A model generated the notes under the pieces. It saw only the letters and a program-made list of their open reading frames with translations. It was not told where the DNA came from and made no database searches. Made by a program: the position numbers and the translations under genes. From NCBI GenBank assembly GCA_046350935.1, contig JAXLZK010000008.1:42971-106970 (forward strand): DNA of 64,000 bases, in the 5' to 3' direction. Of this stretch, positions 16,810 through 24,419 are shown in pieces; position 1 is the stretch's first letter, and each line of letters starts with the position of its first letter. The DNA is from Nitrobium sp046350935 (GTDB lineage Bacteria; Nitrospirota; Thermodesulfovibrionia; Thermodesulfovibrionales; Dissulfurispiraceae).

Positions 16810-17824
16810 GAACTACAGGGAGATAGGACGCTTTCAGCGAAGGGTGAACGCCGCGCGGGAGATATACCGAAGGGGGCTCGGCTATACCTACTCACTCTAT
16901 CGGCTCAAATGGAACATGGCGGCACACTACGGCGCCCGCTTCGCCTTTCCCCTCCATCTGGACATAGAAGTCACCGACGCCTGCAACCTGCGCTGCATCA
17001 TGTGCGTCCACTCGTACAAAAAAGAGATGAAGACGGGTTTCATCGACGTTCCCTTTGCCGAAAGCCTGATCGATCAGGGTGCCGAAAACGGCCTCTACTC
17101 CCTCAAGTTCAACTGGCGCGGAGAGCCGCTGCTCCATAAAGGGCTCGAAGATCTGGTAGCCTATGCAAAGCAGAAGGGGATCATCGACGTCCAGTTCAAT
17201 ACCAACGGCATGCTCCTCACGGAAGAGCGCATCAAACGGCTCATTGATGCAGGACTCGACAGGATCATCTTCTCCCTGGACGGAGCAACGAAGGAAACCT
17301 ACGAGCGCATACGGGTCGGGGGCAGCTTCGACAGAGTAGCGGAGAATATCCGAAAGGTGCACGAAATGAAGAAGGAGCGGGATTCGGTGCGCCCCTTCGT
17401 GCGGGTACAGATGGTCAGAATGAAGGACAACAAGGACGAGGTAGACCTCTTTCTGCGCACCTGGAATCCCTATGTAGACGATCTACGGATCAGCGACGTC
17501 ACCGACCGCGGCCAGGGCGACCGGCTTGCGGTGGGCGACCAGGTGGCGGTGGGCAGGAAGAGATGCCCCCAGCCCTGGCAGAGACTGGTGATCTCCCGGG
17601 AGGGGGACGCCCTCATGTGCTGCGGCGACTGGTTCAAGGAGCAGAAGGTCGGAGATGCGAAAACGCAGACGATCAGGGAGATATGGCACGGTCCACGGAT
17701 GCAGGAGATACGGAGGATCCAACGTGGGGGAAAGCTGAACGGGATTTCTCCCTGCAAGGAATGCTTTGTCAAAGAAAGCTATGTCTGGGAAAAGAAAAGA
17801 AACGGAGAGGGAAAGGGGCGATAG
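16799..17824 (+). CDS. Radical SAM/SPASM protein
   Basis: The 341-residue protein has the radical SAM cluster motif CNLRCIMC (CxxxCxxC) near residue 62, then the GGE-equivalent WRGEPLLHKG. Its C-terminal cysteine-rich part (CPQPWQRL, LMCCGDW, ISPCKECFV) fits a SPASM-type auxiliary iron-sulfur domain. It therefore uses S-adenosylmethionine to start radical chemistry, perhaps on a sugar or a peptide; the substrate cannot be told. It overlaps the MerR gene by 11 bp and is followed one base later by the fused sialate synthase. Related proteins often sit in surface-polysaccharide loci. Confidence 0.88.
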   Translation: MSGKNYREIGRFQRRVNAAREIYRRGLGYTYSLYRLKWNMAAHYGARFAFPLHLDIEVTDACNLRCIMCVHSYKKEMKTGFIDVPFAESLIDQGAENGLYSLKFNWRGEPLLHKGLEDLVAYAKQKGIIDVQFNTNGMLLTEERIKRLIDAGLDRIIFSLDGATKETYERIRVGGSFDRVAENIRKVHEMKKERDSVRPFVRVQMVRMKDNKDEVDLFLRTWNPYVDDLRISDVTDRGQGDRLAVGDQVAVGRKRCPQPWQRLVISREGDALMCCGDWFKEQKVGDAKTQTIREIWHGPRMQEIRRIQRGGKLNGISPCKECFVKESYVWEKKRNGEGKGR

Positions 17825-19597
17825 ATGCGGGATACCGGGGTGCCATCAGTGAAGATCGGAGACAGGACCGTGGGAGAGGGGCGGCCCCTCTTTCTCATCG
17901 CCGAAGCCGCGAACGCGCACGAGGGGCATTTTGAGAAGGCCCTGCAGCTTGTCCATTCCGCCGCCGATGCCGGCGCCGATGCGGTGAAGTTCCAGCGATT
18001 CAGGGCGGAGCGCCTCGTTACAAAGAATGACCCGAAGCTCTCCCACTTCCAGGCCCTGGAATTCGACGACGCCCAGTGGAAGAGCCTCATTGCAGCCGCA
18101 CACGACAGGGGCCTCCTGTTCTTCGCCGACCTCTTTTACGAGGAGGCGGTGGAGGAGCTGCTCGCTCTCGGCATCGACGCGGCCAAGATCCACTCCACCG
18201 ATACCGCAAACCCGCGCATGCTGCGGGCCCTGCAGGGGAAAGACCTGCCGGTGCTTCTCTCGGCCGGGGGATCGACGCCTGAGGAGATCGCCCATGCGTG
18301 TGCGTCCCTTGCACCGGCGGGAATCGTGCTCATGCACGGGTTCCAGGGCTTCCCCACCGACCTCGACGACCTCCACCTCCGGAGAATAGCGACACTGAAA
18401 GAGCGCTTCCGACTCCCTGTGGGGCTTCAGGACCACATTGCGGGGGATGCATCCCTTTGTCCCCTGATACCCCTCATTGCCCTCGGCATGGGGGCAGCCG
18501 TCGTGGAGAAGCACCTTACCCTGGACCGGTCGAAAAAGGGCATTGATTATTACTCTTCGCTCGATCCCGAGGAATTCAGGGACATGGTTTTGCGGATACG
18601 GGAAGCGGAGGGGGCCATGGGGAGCAGCTCTCTGGAGATGGGGGAGAACGAAAGACTCTACCGGAAAAAAATGAAAAAATTCATCGTAGCCTCGAAGGAG
18701 CTACAGAAGGGAGAGACTATTACTCCCGACGCCCTCGACTTCAAGAGAGGCGGGGGAGGGATCTCTCCCGCGCTTGCCGAAAGACTCGCGGGGAGGGCGG
18801 TACGGCGGTCCCTGGCGGCCGATGAGCTGCTCAGGCCCGAGGACATCGAGCTGAATGCCGTCATCCTCATTGCGGTGCGGATGAGCTCCACCCGCCTCCC
18901 GGGGAAGGCCCTCATCGAACTGGAGGGCCGCACCGCCATAGAGCACCTCATCGACAGGCTGAAATGCGCACGGGTGCCGAAAGGCATTGTCCTCTGCACC
19001 TCCACCCATCCCAACGACAGGGTGCTCATCGAGATAGCAGAGAGAAACGGCATCAAGGCATTTGCGGGCAGCGAAGACGACGTGATGGACAGGTTCCTCC
19101 GGGCGGGAGAACGCGAAGGGGCGGAAATAGTGGTGCGGGTGACCGGAGACGATATTCTCATCGACCCTGTGCATCTCGACAAGCTGGTACTCCATCTTTT
19201 CGAGAAGAATGCCGACTACGCCTGTATGTCCGGCCTCCCCAAGGGGACTGAATGCGAAGTCATTTCCTATAAGGCCCTCAGGACGGCGCATGAGCGGGCC
19301 ATCGATTCCCGCTGGACCGAATACATGACCTATTATCTGAAGGTCCCCGAACTCTTCACCGTAACGGACATGCCGGTGGAGGAGCGCTGCAGGCGGAAGT
19401 TCAGGCTCACTCTCGACTATGCCGAAGATCTCGATGTGCTGAAGGCCGTTTTCAGGAATCTCTACCGGAGGGGCGAGGTATTCACCCTCGACGAGCTCAT
19501 CGCCTTCCTCGACGCCCATCCGGGCGTACTTGAACTGAACAGGGAGGTAAAGCCGAAGGTGCTGCCCCCGGAGATGAATACAGGGTTGCGTGTATAA
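17825..19597 (+). CDS. Fused nonulosonate synthase (NeuB-type) and SpsF-type cytidylyltransferase
   Basis: The 590-residue protein has three parts. Residues about 10-265 are a NeuB-type condensing enzyme (AEAANAHEGHF, GADAVKFQRF, GLQDHIAG, EKHLTLD), which joins phosphoenolpyruvate to a hexosamine to make a nine-carbon acid. Residues about 285-345 are an SAF/antifreeze-like domain with KFIVASKELQKGETITPDAL. Residues about 350-590 are a SpsF-like cytidylyltransferase with VRMSSTRLPGKALIELEG and VRVTGDDILID. Synthase and sugar-activation steps are thus joined in one chain, an order seen rarely in spore-coat and nonulosonate loci. The first active-site motif is AEAANAH, where AEIGxNH is usual. 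It forms an operon with the genes either side. The fusion is likely real, since no stop interrupts it. Confidence 0.88.
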   Translation: MRDTGVPSVKIGDRTVGEGRPLFLIAEAANAHEGHFEKALQLVHSAADAGADAVKFQRFRAERLVTKNDPKLSHFQALEFDDAQWKSLIAAAHDRGLLFFADLFYEEAVEELLALGIDAAKIHSTDTANPRMLRALQGKDLPVLLSAGGSTPEEIAHACASLAPAGIVLMHGFQGFPTDLDDLHLRRIATLKERFRLPVGLQDHIAGDASLCPLIPLIALGMGAAVVEKHLTLDRSKKGIDYYSSLDPEEFRDMVLRIREAEGAMGSSSLEMGENERLYRKKMKKFIVASKELQKGETITPDALDFKRGGGGISPALAERLAGRAVRRSLAADELLRPEDIELNAVILIAVRMSSTRLPGKALIELEGRTAIEHLIDRLKCARVPKGIVLCTSTHPNDRVLIEIAERNGIKAFAGSEDDVMDRFLRAGEREGAEIVVRVTGDDILIDPVHLDKLVLHLFEKNADYACMSGLPKGTECEVISYKALRTAHERAIDSRWTEYMTYYLKVPELFTVTDMPVEERCRRKFRLTLDYAEDLDVLKAVFRNLYRRGEVFTLDELIAFLDAHPGVLELNREVKPKVLPPEMNTGLRV

Positions 19598-19609
19598 GGA
19601 GGTGTGTCC

Positions 19610-20989
19610 ATGCCGAAAGTGACTGTTTATATAACCGCGCACAACTACGGAAGGTTTCTTCCCCAGGCGGTGGAAAGCGTTCTCAAGCAAACCCTCCGGG
19701 ACTGGGAGTTGATCATCATCGATGACGGCTCCACCGACGATACGGCGGAGGTCCTGAAAACCTACTCCGACCATTTCCGGATCCGCATCATTCACCAGGA
19801 GAAGCCGCAGGGCCTCCCCATCTCCTGCAACAACGCCCTGAAGTCCGCCAACGGCGACTACATTATCCGCCTCGATGCAGACGACTTTTTCGATGAAAAC
19901 GCCCTCCTGGTCCTTTCGAGCGTTCTGGACTCCCATCCCGAGGTAGGCCTCGTCTACCCCGATTACTACCATATGTCCGAGGACGGGGAGATCCTCGAGC
20001 TCGTTCGCCGGAAAAAAGTCGATGAGGATGCGCGCCTTCTCGACCTGCCCGCCCACGGCGCGGGAACGATGATCAGGGTGGCCGCCCTGAAAGAGCTGAA
20101 CGGGTACAACGAAACGATCCGCTGCCAGGACGGCTACGACCTCTGGATACGCTTCATCCATAAATTCAAAGTGTATAACGTAAATCTGCCCCTCTTCTAC
20201 TACCGCCGGCACGGAAACAATCTGACCAACAACACGGGGAAAATCCTCTCCACGCGCCGGAAAATCAAGCGGGACTTCGTACGGGAGCGCTTCAAATACG
20301 ATATGCCCGGAGTCCTCGCCCTCATCCCGGCGAGGGGCAACTGCCTGCCGATGCGGGAATTGAGCGGCAGGCCCATGATCAGCTACACCATCGAGGAGGT
20401 AAAGAAAGCCGAAGCGGTGGAGAGGATGGCGGTGGTCACGGAAGACGACGCCATCGCCCGCTACTGCGCCTCGTGCGGCGTCGAGGTGATCCTGAGGCCG
20501 CAGCGCCTTGCGGCGCCGAACACCCCTGTCGAACCCTCGATCCTCTTTGCCCTGGACACGCTGGTGCAGCGGGAGGGGTACTCCCCGGATATCGTGGTGA
20601 TGCCCCATATCAATTCGCCCCTGAAGAAAGCGGCGCACATCGACGAGGCGGTGGACACCCTGCTCATCTTCAAAACCGACAGCGTCATCTCCGTGTGCGA
20701 GGACAGGATGTTCCACTACCAGCACCGGTACAACGGCCTGGAGCCTCTCTTCAAGCAGCGGCAGCTCCGCCTCGAAAAAGAGTCCCTCTACGCAGAGAAC
20801 GGCGCCCTGTACGTGTCGCTCCGCGACACGGTGTCCTCCGTGAATTTCCTCGGAGAGTCCGTCGGTCACATCGAAATGGAAGAGGAATTTTCGGTCCATG
20901 TGGACAGGGACTTCGACTTCTGGCTTGCCGAAAAACTGCTGGAGAGAGAGAGGGTCGCCACGGAGTGCCCGACGGGAGTATGCGCATGA
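19610..20989 (+). CDS. GT2 glycosyltransferase fused to a CMP-sugar synthetase-like domain
   Basis: The first half (about 1-235) is a GT-A glycosyltransferase, family 2, with IIIDDGSTDDTAEVL and the DXD-type DADDFFDEN. The second half (about 240-459) resembles CMP-N-acylneuraminate cytidylyltransferases: IPARG, GRPMISYTIEEV, a middle PHINSPLK and the late VHVDRDFDFWLAEKL. The usual SKGxxxKN nucleotide loop after IPAR is missing (it reads GNCLPMRELSG), so this half may be inactive or bind CTP differently. A GTG at 19604 precedes it, but ATG 19610 is six bases after AGGAGG and is the better start. The stop overlaps the next gene (ATGA). It probably transfers the CMP-sugar made by the neighbours. 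Confidence 0.85.
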   Translation: MPKVTVYITAHNYGRFLPQAVESVLKQTLRDWELIIIDDGSTDDTAEVLKTYSDHFRIRIIHQEKPQGLPISCNNALKSANGDYIIRLDADDFFDENALLVLSSVLDSHPEVGLVYPDYYHMSEDGEILELVRRKKVDEDARLLDLPAHGAGTMIRVAALKELNGYNETIRCQDGYDLWIRFIHKFKVYNVNLPLFYYRRHGNNLTNNTGKILSTRRKIKRDFVRERFKYDMPGVLALIPARGNCLPMRELSGRPMISYTIEEVKKAEAVERMAVVTEDDAIARYCASCGVEVILRPQRLAAPNTPVEPSILFALDTLVQREGYSPDIVVMPHINSPLKKAAHIDEAVDTLLIFKTDSVISVCEDRMFHYQHRYNGLEPLFKQRQLRLEKESLYAENGALYVSLRDTVSSVNFLGESVGHIEMEEEFSVHVDRDFDFWLAEKLLERERVATECPTGVCA

Positions 20990-21981
20990 GGATCGGGAAG
21001 AGAGACCTGGACGCCGGCATCTTCATCATCGCGGAAATCGGCGCCAACCACGAAGGGAACTTCGACGATGCCGTGCGCCTCATCAAAGCGGCCAGGGATG
21101 CAGGCGCGGATGCGGTGAAGTTCCAGACGTACCGCGCCGACAAGATCATCGCCTGGACCGAAACCCAGCGCTTTCAGCATTTCCGGAGGCTGGAGCTCAC
21201 GGACGACGACTTCAGGCGCCTTGCCGCCGTCGCGGAACAGGAGGGCATCGTCTTTCTCTCCACGCCATTCGACCTGCAGAGCGCCGACCTCCTCGACCCC
21301 CTTGTCCCCGCCTTTAAAATCGCCTCGGGAGACCTCACCTGCCCTCCCCTGCTGCGGCACATCGCAGCAAAAAGGAAACCGGTGCTGCTTTCCACGGGCA
21401 TGGCGCACGAAGCGGAAATAGAGACGGCTCTCCGCATCATCGAGGGAGAGGGGAACCGCGAGGTCATCCTGCTCCACTGCGTCTCCTCCTATCCCACTCC
21501 GCCCGGGGAGGCAAACCTCCTCGCCATAAGAACGCTTGCGGAGAGGTTTTCCAAACCGGCCGGATACTCCGACCATACCCTCGGCACCCTTGCGTGCATC
21601 GCCTCCGCCGCGCTGGGGGCGCGCGTGATCGAGAAGCACTTCACCCTCGATAAAACAAGGACGACCTTCAGGGACCACCAGCTTTCCGCCGACCCGGACG
21701 ACCTGCGAGCCCTTGTCGCCCAGGTGCGAGAGGTGGAAAAGATGCTTGGAAACGGCGCAGTGGTCCTCGGCAAGGCGGAGGAAGGCAGCGTGCTCTCCAT
21801 GAGGAGGAGCGTCGCTGCGCTGGCGGCCATCCCCGCCGGAGCCTCCCTGCGCGGGGACATGCTCACCTTTCTCCGGCCGGGCACCGGCATCGCAACGGAA
21901 CAGATGGAGCAGATCATCGGAAAAACAGCGAAGAGGGACATCCCGCAGGGCTCCCTGCTTTCCTGGGATGACCTTGAATAG
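20986..21981 (+). CDS. N-acetylneuraminate/nonulosonate synthase, second copy (NeuB/PseI/LegI-type)
   Basis: A 331-residue stand-alone sialic acid synthase-type enzyme with the classic motifs AEIGANHEGNF, GADAVKFQTY, GYSDHTLG and EKHFTLDK. The C-terminal SAF domain carries IPAGASLRGDMLTFLRPGTG. It condenses phosphoenolpyruvate with an N-acetylated hexose amine to form sialic, pseudaminic or legionaminic-type acid; which one cannot be fixed without the upstream sugar enzymes, none of which are in this window. ATG 20986 follows GGGAG and overlaps the preceding stop; a further ATG at 20980 is possible. The neighbours make and activate the same sugar class. It differs strongly from the fused synthase upstream, so two products or two substrates are likely. 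Confidence 0.93.
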   Translation: MRIGKRDLDAGIFIIAEIGANHEGNFDDAVRLIKAARDAGADAVKFQTYRADKIIAWTETQRFQHFRRLELTDDDFRRLAAVAEQEGIVFLSTPFDLQSADLLDPLVPAFKIASGDLTCPPLLRHIAAKRKPVLLSTGMAHEAEIETALRIIEGEGNREVILLHCVSSYPTPPGEANLLAIRTLAERFSKPAGYSDHTLGTLACIASAALGARVIEKHFTLDKTRTTFRDHQLSADPDDLRALVAQVREVEKMLGNGAVVLGKAEEGSVLSMRRSVAALAAIPAGASLRGDMLTFLRPGTGIATEQMEQIIGKTAKRDIPQGSLLSWDDLE

Positions 21982-21990
21982 AGGAGAACA

Positions 21991-22692
21991 ATGAATATCC
22001 TGTGCGTCATCCCGGCCCGCGCCGGCTCCAAGGGAGTGAAGAACAAGAACCTCCGGAACGTAGCGGGGCGCCCGCTCATCAGCTACATCGTCGAATCCGC
22101 GAAGCGGGCGAAGACCCTTGACCGGGTGATCGTCTCCACCGAGAGCGAAGCGATCGCAGAGGCGGCTCGGGCATGGGGTGCGGAAACCCCCTTTGTGAGG
22201 CCTCCCGATCTTGCCCAGGACCACGTCTCCCTGATCCCGGTGGCGCAGCACGCGCTGCAGGCAATGGACACAGTGGGGTGGCGGGCCGACGCGGTGGTCT
22301 CCCTGCAGCCCACCTCTCCCCTCACCTCCCCCGACGATATCGACAGGGCTGTCGGACTCTTCAGCGGGAGCGGGTGCGACGCGGTAGTAAGTGTGGAAAG
22401 GATTGAAAAGCACCATCCCTTCCGGGCATACGCCATTGAGGGAGACGCGCTGCTGCCGCTCACGGAGCATACCTCTGAGAAATACCTCCAGAGGCAGGAC
22501 AGGCCCCCGGCATACGGCTTTACGGGAGCAGTGTACGTGCGGAAGAGAGAGCTGCTCGAAGCATGGAGCGGAAAGGACTTCTGCCTGGGGCGGGACGTTC
22601 GCGGGGTGGTGATCGACAGGTCGCGCTCCCTCAATATCGATGCGGAGGATGATCTTGACTATTTCGCATACCTCGTGGGAAAGAGGCGGTAG
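21991..22692 (+). CDS. CMP-N-acylneuraminate cytidylyltransferase (NeuA/PseF/LegF-type)
   Basis: The 233-residue enzyme activates the nine-carbon acid with CTP. It has an intact nucleotide-binding motif, IPARAGSKGVKNKNLR, followed by GRPLISYIVESA, PTSPLTSPDDID and the sugar-site region DRSRSLNIDAEDDLDYF. Length is close to the 220-235 norm for bacterial enzymes. Start ATG 21991 has GAGGAGAACA upstream. It lies nine bases after the second synthase, the common synthase-then-activase pairing. It contrasts with the degenerate copy fused to the GT2 gene upstream, and is the copy I expect to be active. Confidence 0.94.
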   Translation: MNILCVIPARAGSKGVKNKNLRNVAGRPLISYIVESAKRAKTLDRVIVSTESEAIAEAARAWGAETPFVRPPDLAQDHVSLIPVAQHALQAMDTVGWRADAVVSLQPTSPLTSPDDIDRAVGLFSGSGCDAVVSVERIEKHHPFRAYAIEGDALLPLTEHTSEKYLQRQDRPPAYGFTGAVYVRKRELLEAWSGKDFCLGRDVRGVVIDRSRSLNIDAEDDLDYFAYLVGKRR

Positions 22693-22716
22693 CGTGCTGC
22701 CTCCCCGCTTGTGCAG

Positions 22717-23907
22717 ATGAGAAACGCTCTATACCGGATCGCAGCGATCACGGCTTCGAGAACGGCGCATGAAAACAGGTACTCCTTTCTGAAAGCTCTC
22801 GCCGCCGAAGGCAATGAAGTCATGGTAATCGATGTGCGCCATGAGCGCCTCAGAGAGCGGCTCGCGGACTACCGGCCCTCCTTTCTCCTGATGTTCTGCG
22901 TCGATTACGCCGTCCTCGTCAAAGAGAAGAAGAGCGATATCCTCTCCTCTTTTTCCTATGTCACGTTGTGGGATTCGAACCCCCTAAGAGCACTCTATTA
23001 CCTTCAGCATCACCGCTGCAACCACCTCGCACTCTTCGCGATCGACACCGCGGTGGTGCAGGAACTGCGCCTGCTGGGGTTCGACCAATCCGCATATTTT
23101 CCTTACTACTACACGGACCCCGCGGTCTTCACGCCTCTGCCCTGCGATCAGCGCTACCGGCATGACGTATCGTTTGCAGGGACTTTCGTGGCCCCTTCCA
23201 CCATACGGAAATTCATCGGCGACCACTCCGTGCCCTGGACGCAGGAGATGGAAGAAGCCTGGACTGACTTTCAGACGCAGCGCGCCGAATCGGCGGCGTA
23301 CATCGACGTATACGGTTTTCTGCGAGGCAGGATGGATATCTGGAGCAGGGAATTCGCCAAATGTTCCACCTACCTGATGCATGCTCAAAAGTGGCTCGAG
23401 CGGATGCATCTGTTCAGGGCGCTCGCCACGGACGGAATCGATATTCACGTGTATGGAGGTTTTCAGCGCTGCTATACCCATCCCGGCATGAACAGCGGGG
23501 GGATGAGCGGCTCCGACAATGTCCATCTGCACGATTTTCTCGATAAGCACAGCGAACTGCCGAAACTCTATGCTTCTACTGCCGTCAACCTGTGCTGCAC
23601 GCAGTTTCCGCGGGCATGCCACGAAAGAGTGTTTCAGACTGCCGCCTGCGGGGCGTTCCTCCTTCATGAGAAGAAGGACGATGTCCCTCTGCTTTTCGAG
23701 CCGGATAAGGAAATAGTGCTGTACGAGAGCCCGGAAGAGCTTCCCTCTCTCATACGGTATTACCTCAGCCGCCCTGCCGAGCGGGAGAGCATTGCCCACG
23801 CGGCAAGAAGGCGTTTTCTCGCGGAGCACACCCCCGCGCAGAGAGCGAGAAAATTTCTCCGCCTTATGAAGGACAAAGTTGCTGAGCGCGCTGTTCCGGC
23901 GGGATAG
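22717..23907 (+). CDS. CgeB-type glycosyltransferase (copy A1)
   Basis: The 396-residue protein shows the CgeB/DUF3880 plus GT1-like pattern: VTLWDSNPLR and YYYTDPAVF in the first half, and a C-terminal module with YASTAVNLCCTQFPRACHERVFQTAACGAFLL and FEPDKEIVLY, read here as short pieces of the nucleotide-sugar fold. It is a probable glycosyltransferase, likely acting on flagellin or on the growing glycan. It is similar to the gene at 39355 and, more distantly, to the two genes at 28050 and 31603. A GTG at 22711 is possible, but the ATG at 22717 gives the same start as that homologue (MRNALYRIAA versus MRRRYRIAV). Confidence 0.8.
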   Translation: MRNALYRIAAITASRTAHENRYSFLKALAAEGNEVMVIDVRHERLRERLADYRPSFLLMFCVDYAVLVKEKKSDILSSFSYVTLWDSNPLRALYYLQHHRCNHLALFAIDTAVVQELRLLGFDQSAYFPYYYTDPAVFTPLPCDQRYRHDVSFAGTFVAPSTIRKFIGDHSVPWTQEMEEAWTDFQTQRAESAAYIDVYGFLRGRMDIWSREFAKCSTYLMHAQKWLERMHLFRALATDGIDIHVYGGFQRCYTHPGMNSGGMSGSDNVHLHDFLDKHSELPKLYASTAVNLCCTQFPRACHERVFQTAACGAFLLHEKKDDVPLLFEPDKEIVLYESPEELPSLIRYYLSRPAERESIAHAARRRFLAEHTPAQRARKFLRLMKDKVAERAVPAG

Positions 23908-23912
23908 ATGAC

Positions 23913-24240
23913 ATGGGTATGGGAGAAGGTTTTGAAAAGAGCGTTGCCGATGCGAAGGCCCTTCTGAAGGAAGGAAAGGGCACTGACGCGCTGCGGCCCC
24001 TCTCCTGATGAACACCGCAGGAATGTCCTTATCTCCGTTCCCCGCAACATCGGCACGCAAAAGGACGCGTTCGGCAATGTCTTTGAAAGGCACCGGTTTC
24101 AGTGGACAAAAAAGCACTTCGAGCGCTTCGAGCAGAAGTTCTTTATCCCCACTACTTCCTCCCTCATTCTCTATTCGGGTGAAAATGCTTCTGCGGTATG
24201 GAAGGTATTTCTTTCACGGGTGCAAAGGTTCTGTCTATGA
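23913..24240 (+). pseudogene. Degraded methyltransferase remnant
   Basis: Two frames of a broken gene can be followed. An ATG at 23913 starts a 31-codon piece (FEKSVADAKALLKEGKGT, then a stop at 24006). The next frame runs to a stop at 24238-24240 and carries NVLISVPRNIG, then FGNVFERHRFQWT, then FFIPTTSSLILYSG. These look like the C-terminal part of a class I SAM methyltransferase (the VPxxxG and ErHrxxWT pattern). The catalytic N-terminal region is missing, so a deletion plus frameshift is likely. It lies between the glycosyltransferase and the sigma-28 promoter of the Maf gene. Confidence 0.55.
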
Positions 24241-24314
24241 GAGAAAAAAAGCCGGCTGTCGATCCTCATCCCGACATTGAGCTCGGCTATCCCCGGAGGA
24301 AACTGGAGGAATCT

Positions 24315-24341
24315 TAAAGTTTATTGTTAATTTTACGATAC
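24315..24341 (+). promoter_or_regulatory. Sigma-28 (FliA) type promoter of the Maf-fusion gene
   Basis: TAAAGTTT, an 11-nt spacer and TACGATAC match the sigma-28 consensus with exact spacing; the -10 keeps the CGAT core. A block of 21 bp (24314-24334) is identical to the island's first promoter. The gene starts about 80 bp downstream behind AAGGAGAG. Confidence 0.7.
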
Positions 24342-24419
24342 ATTTACGTATAGTAGGTACTACGCTGTAGGCAATAAAGGGCGTCCTTTTCAGGACGATT
24401 CCCGTTAAGGAGAGATGGA

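Noticed and set aside
18701..20899. 732-residue minus-strand open frame
   Set aside because: It lies antisense to the synthase and GT2 genes, with His/Arg/Gly-rich text and no domain. The sense genes are clear.
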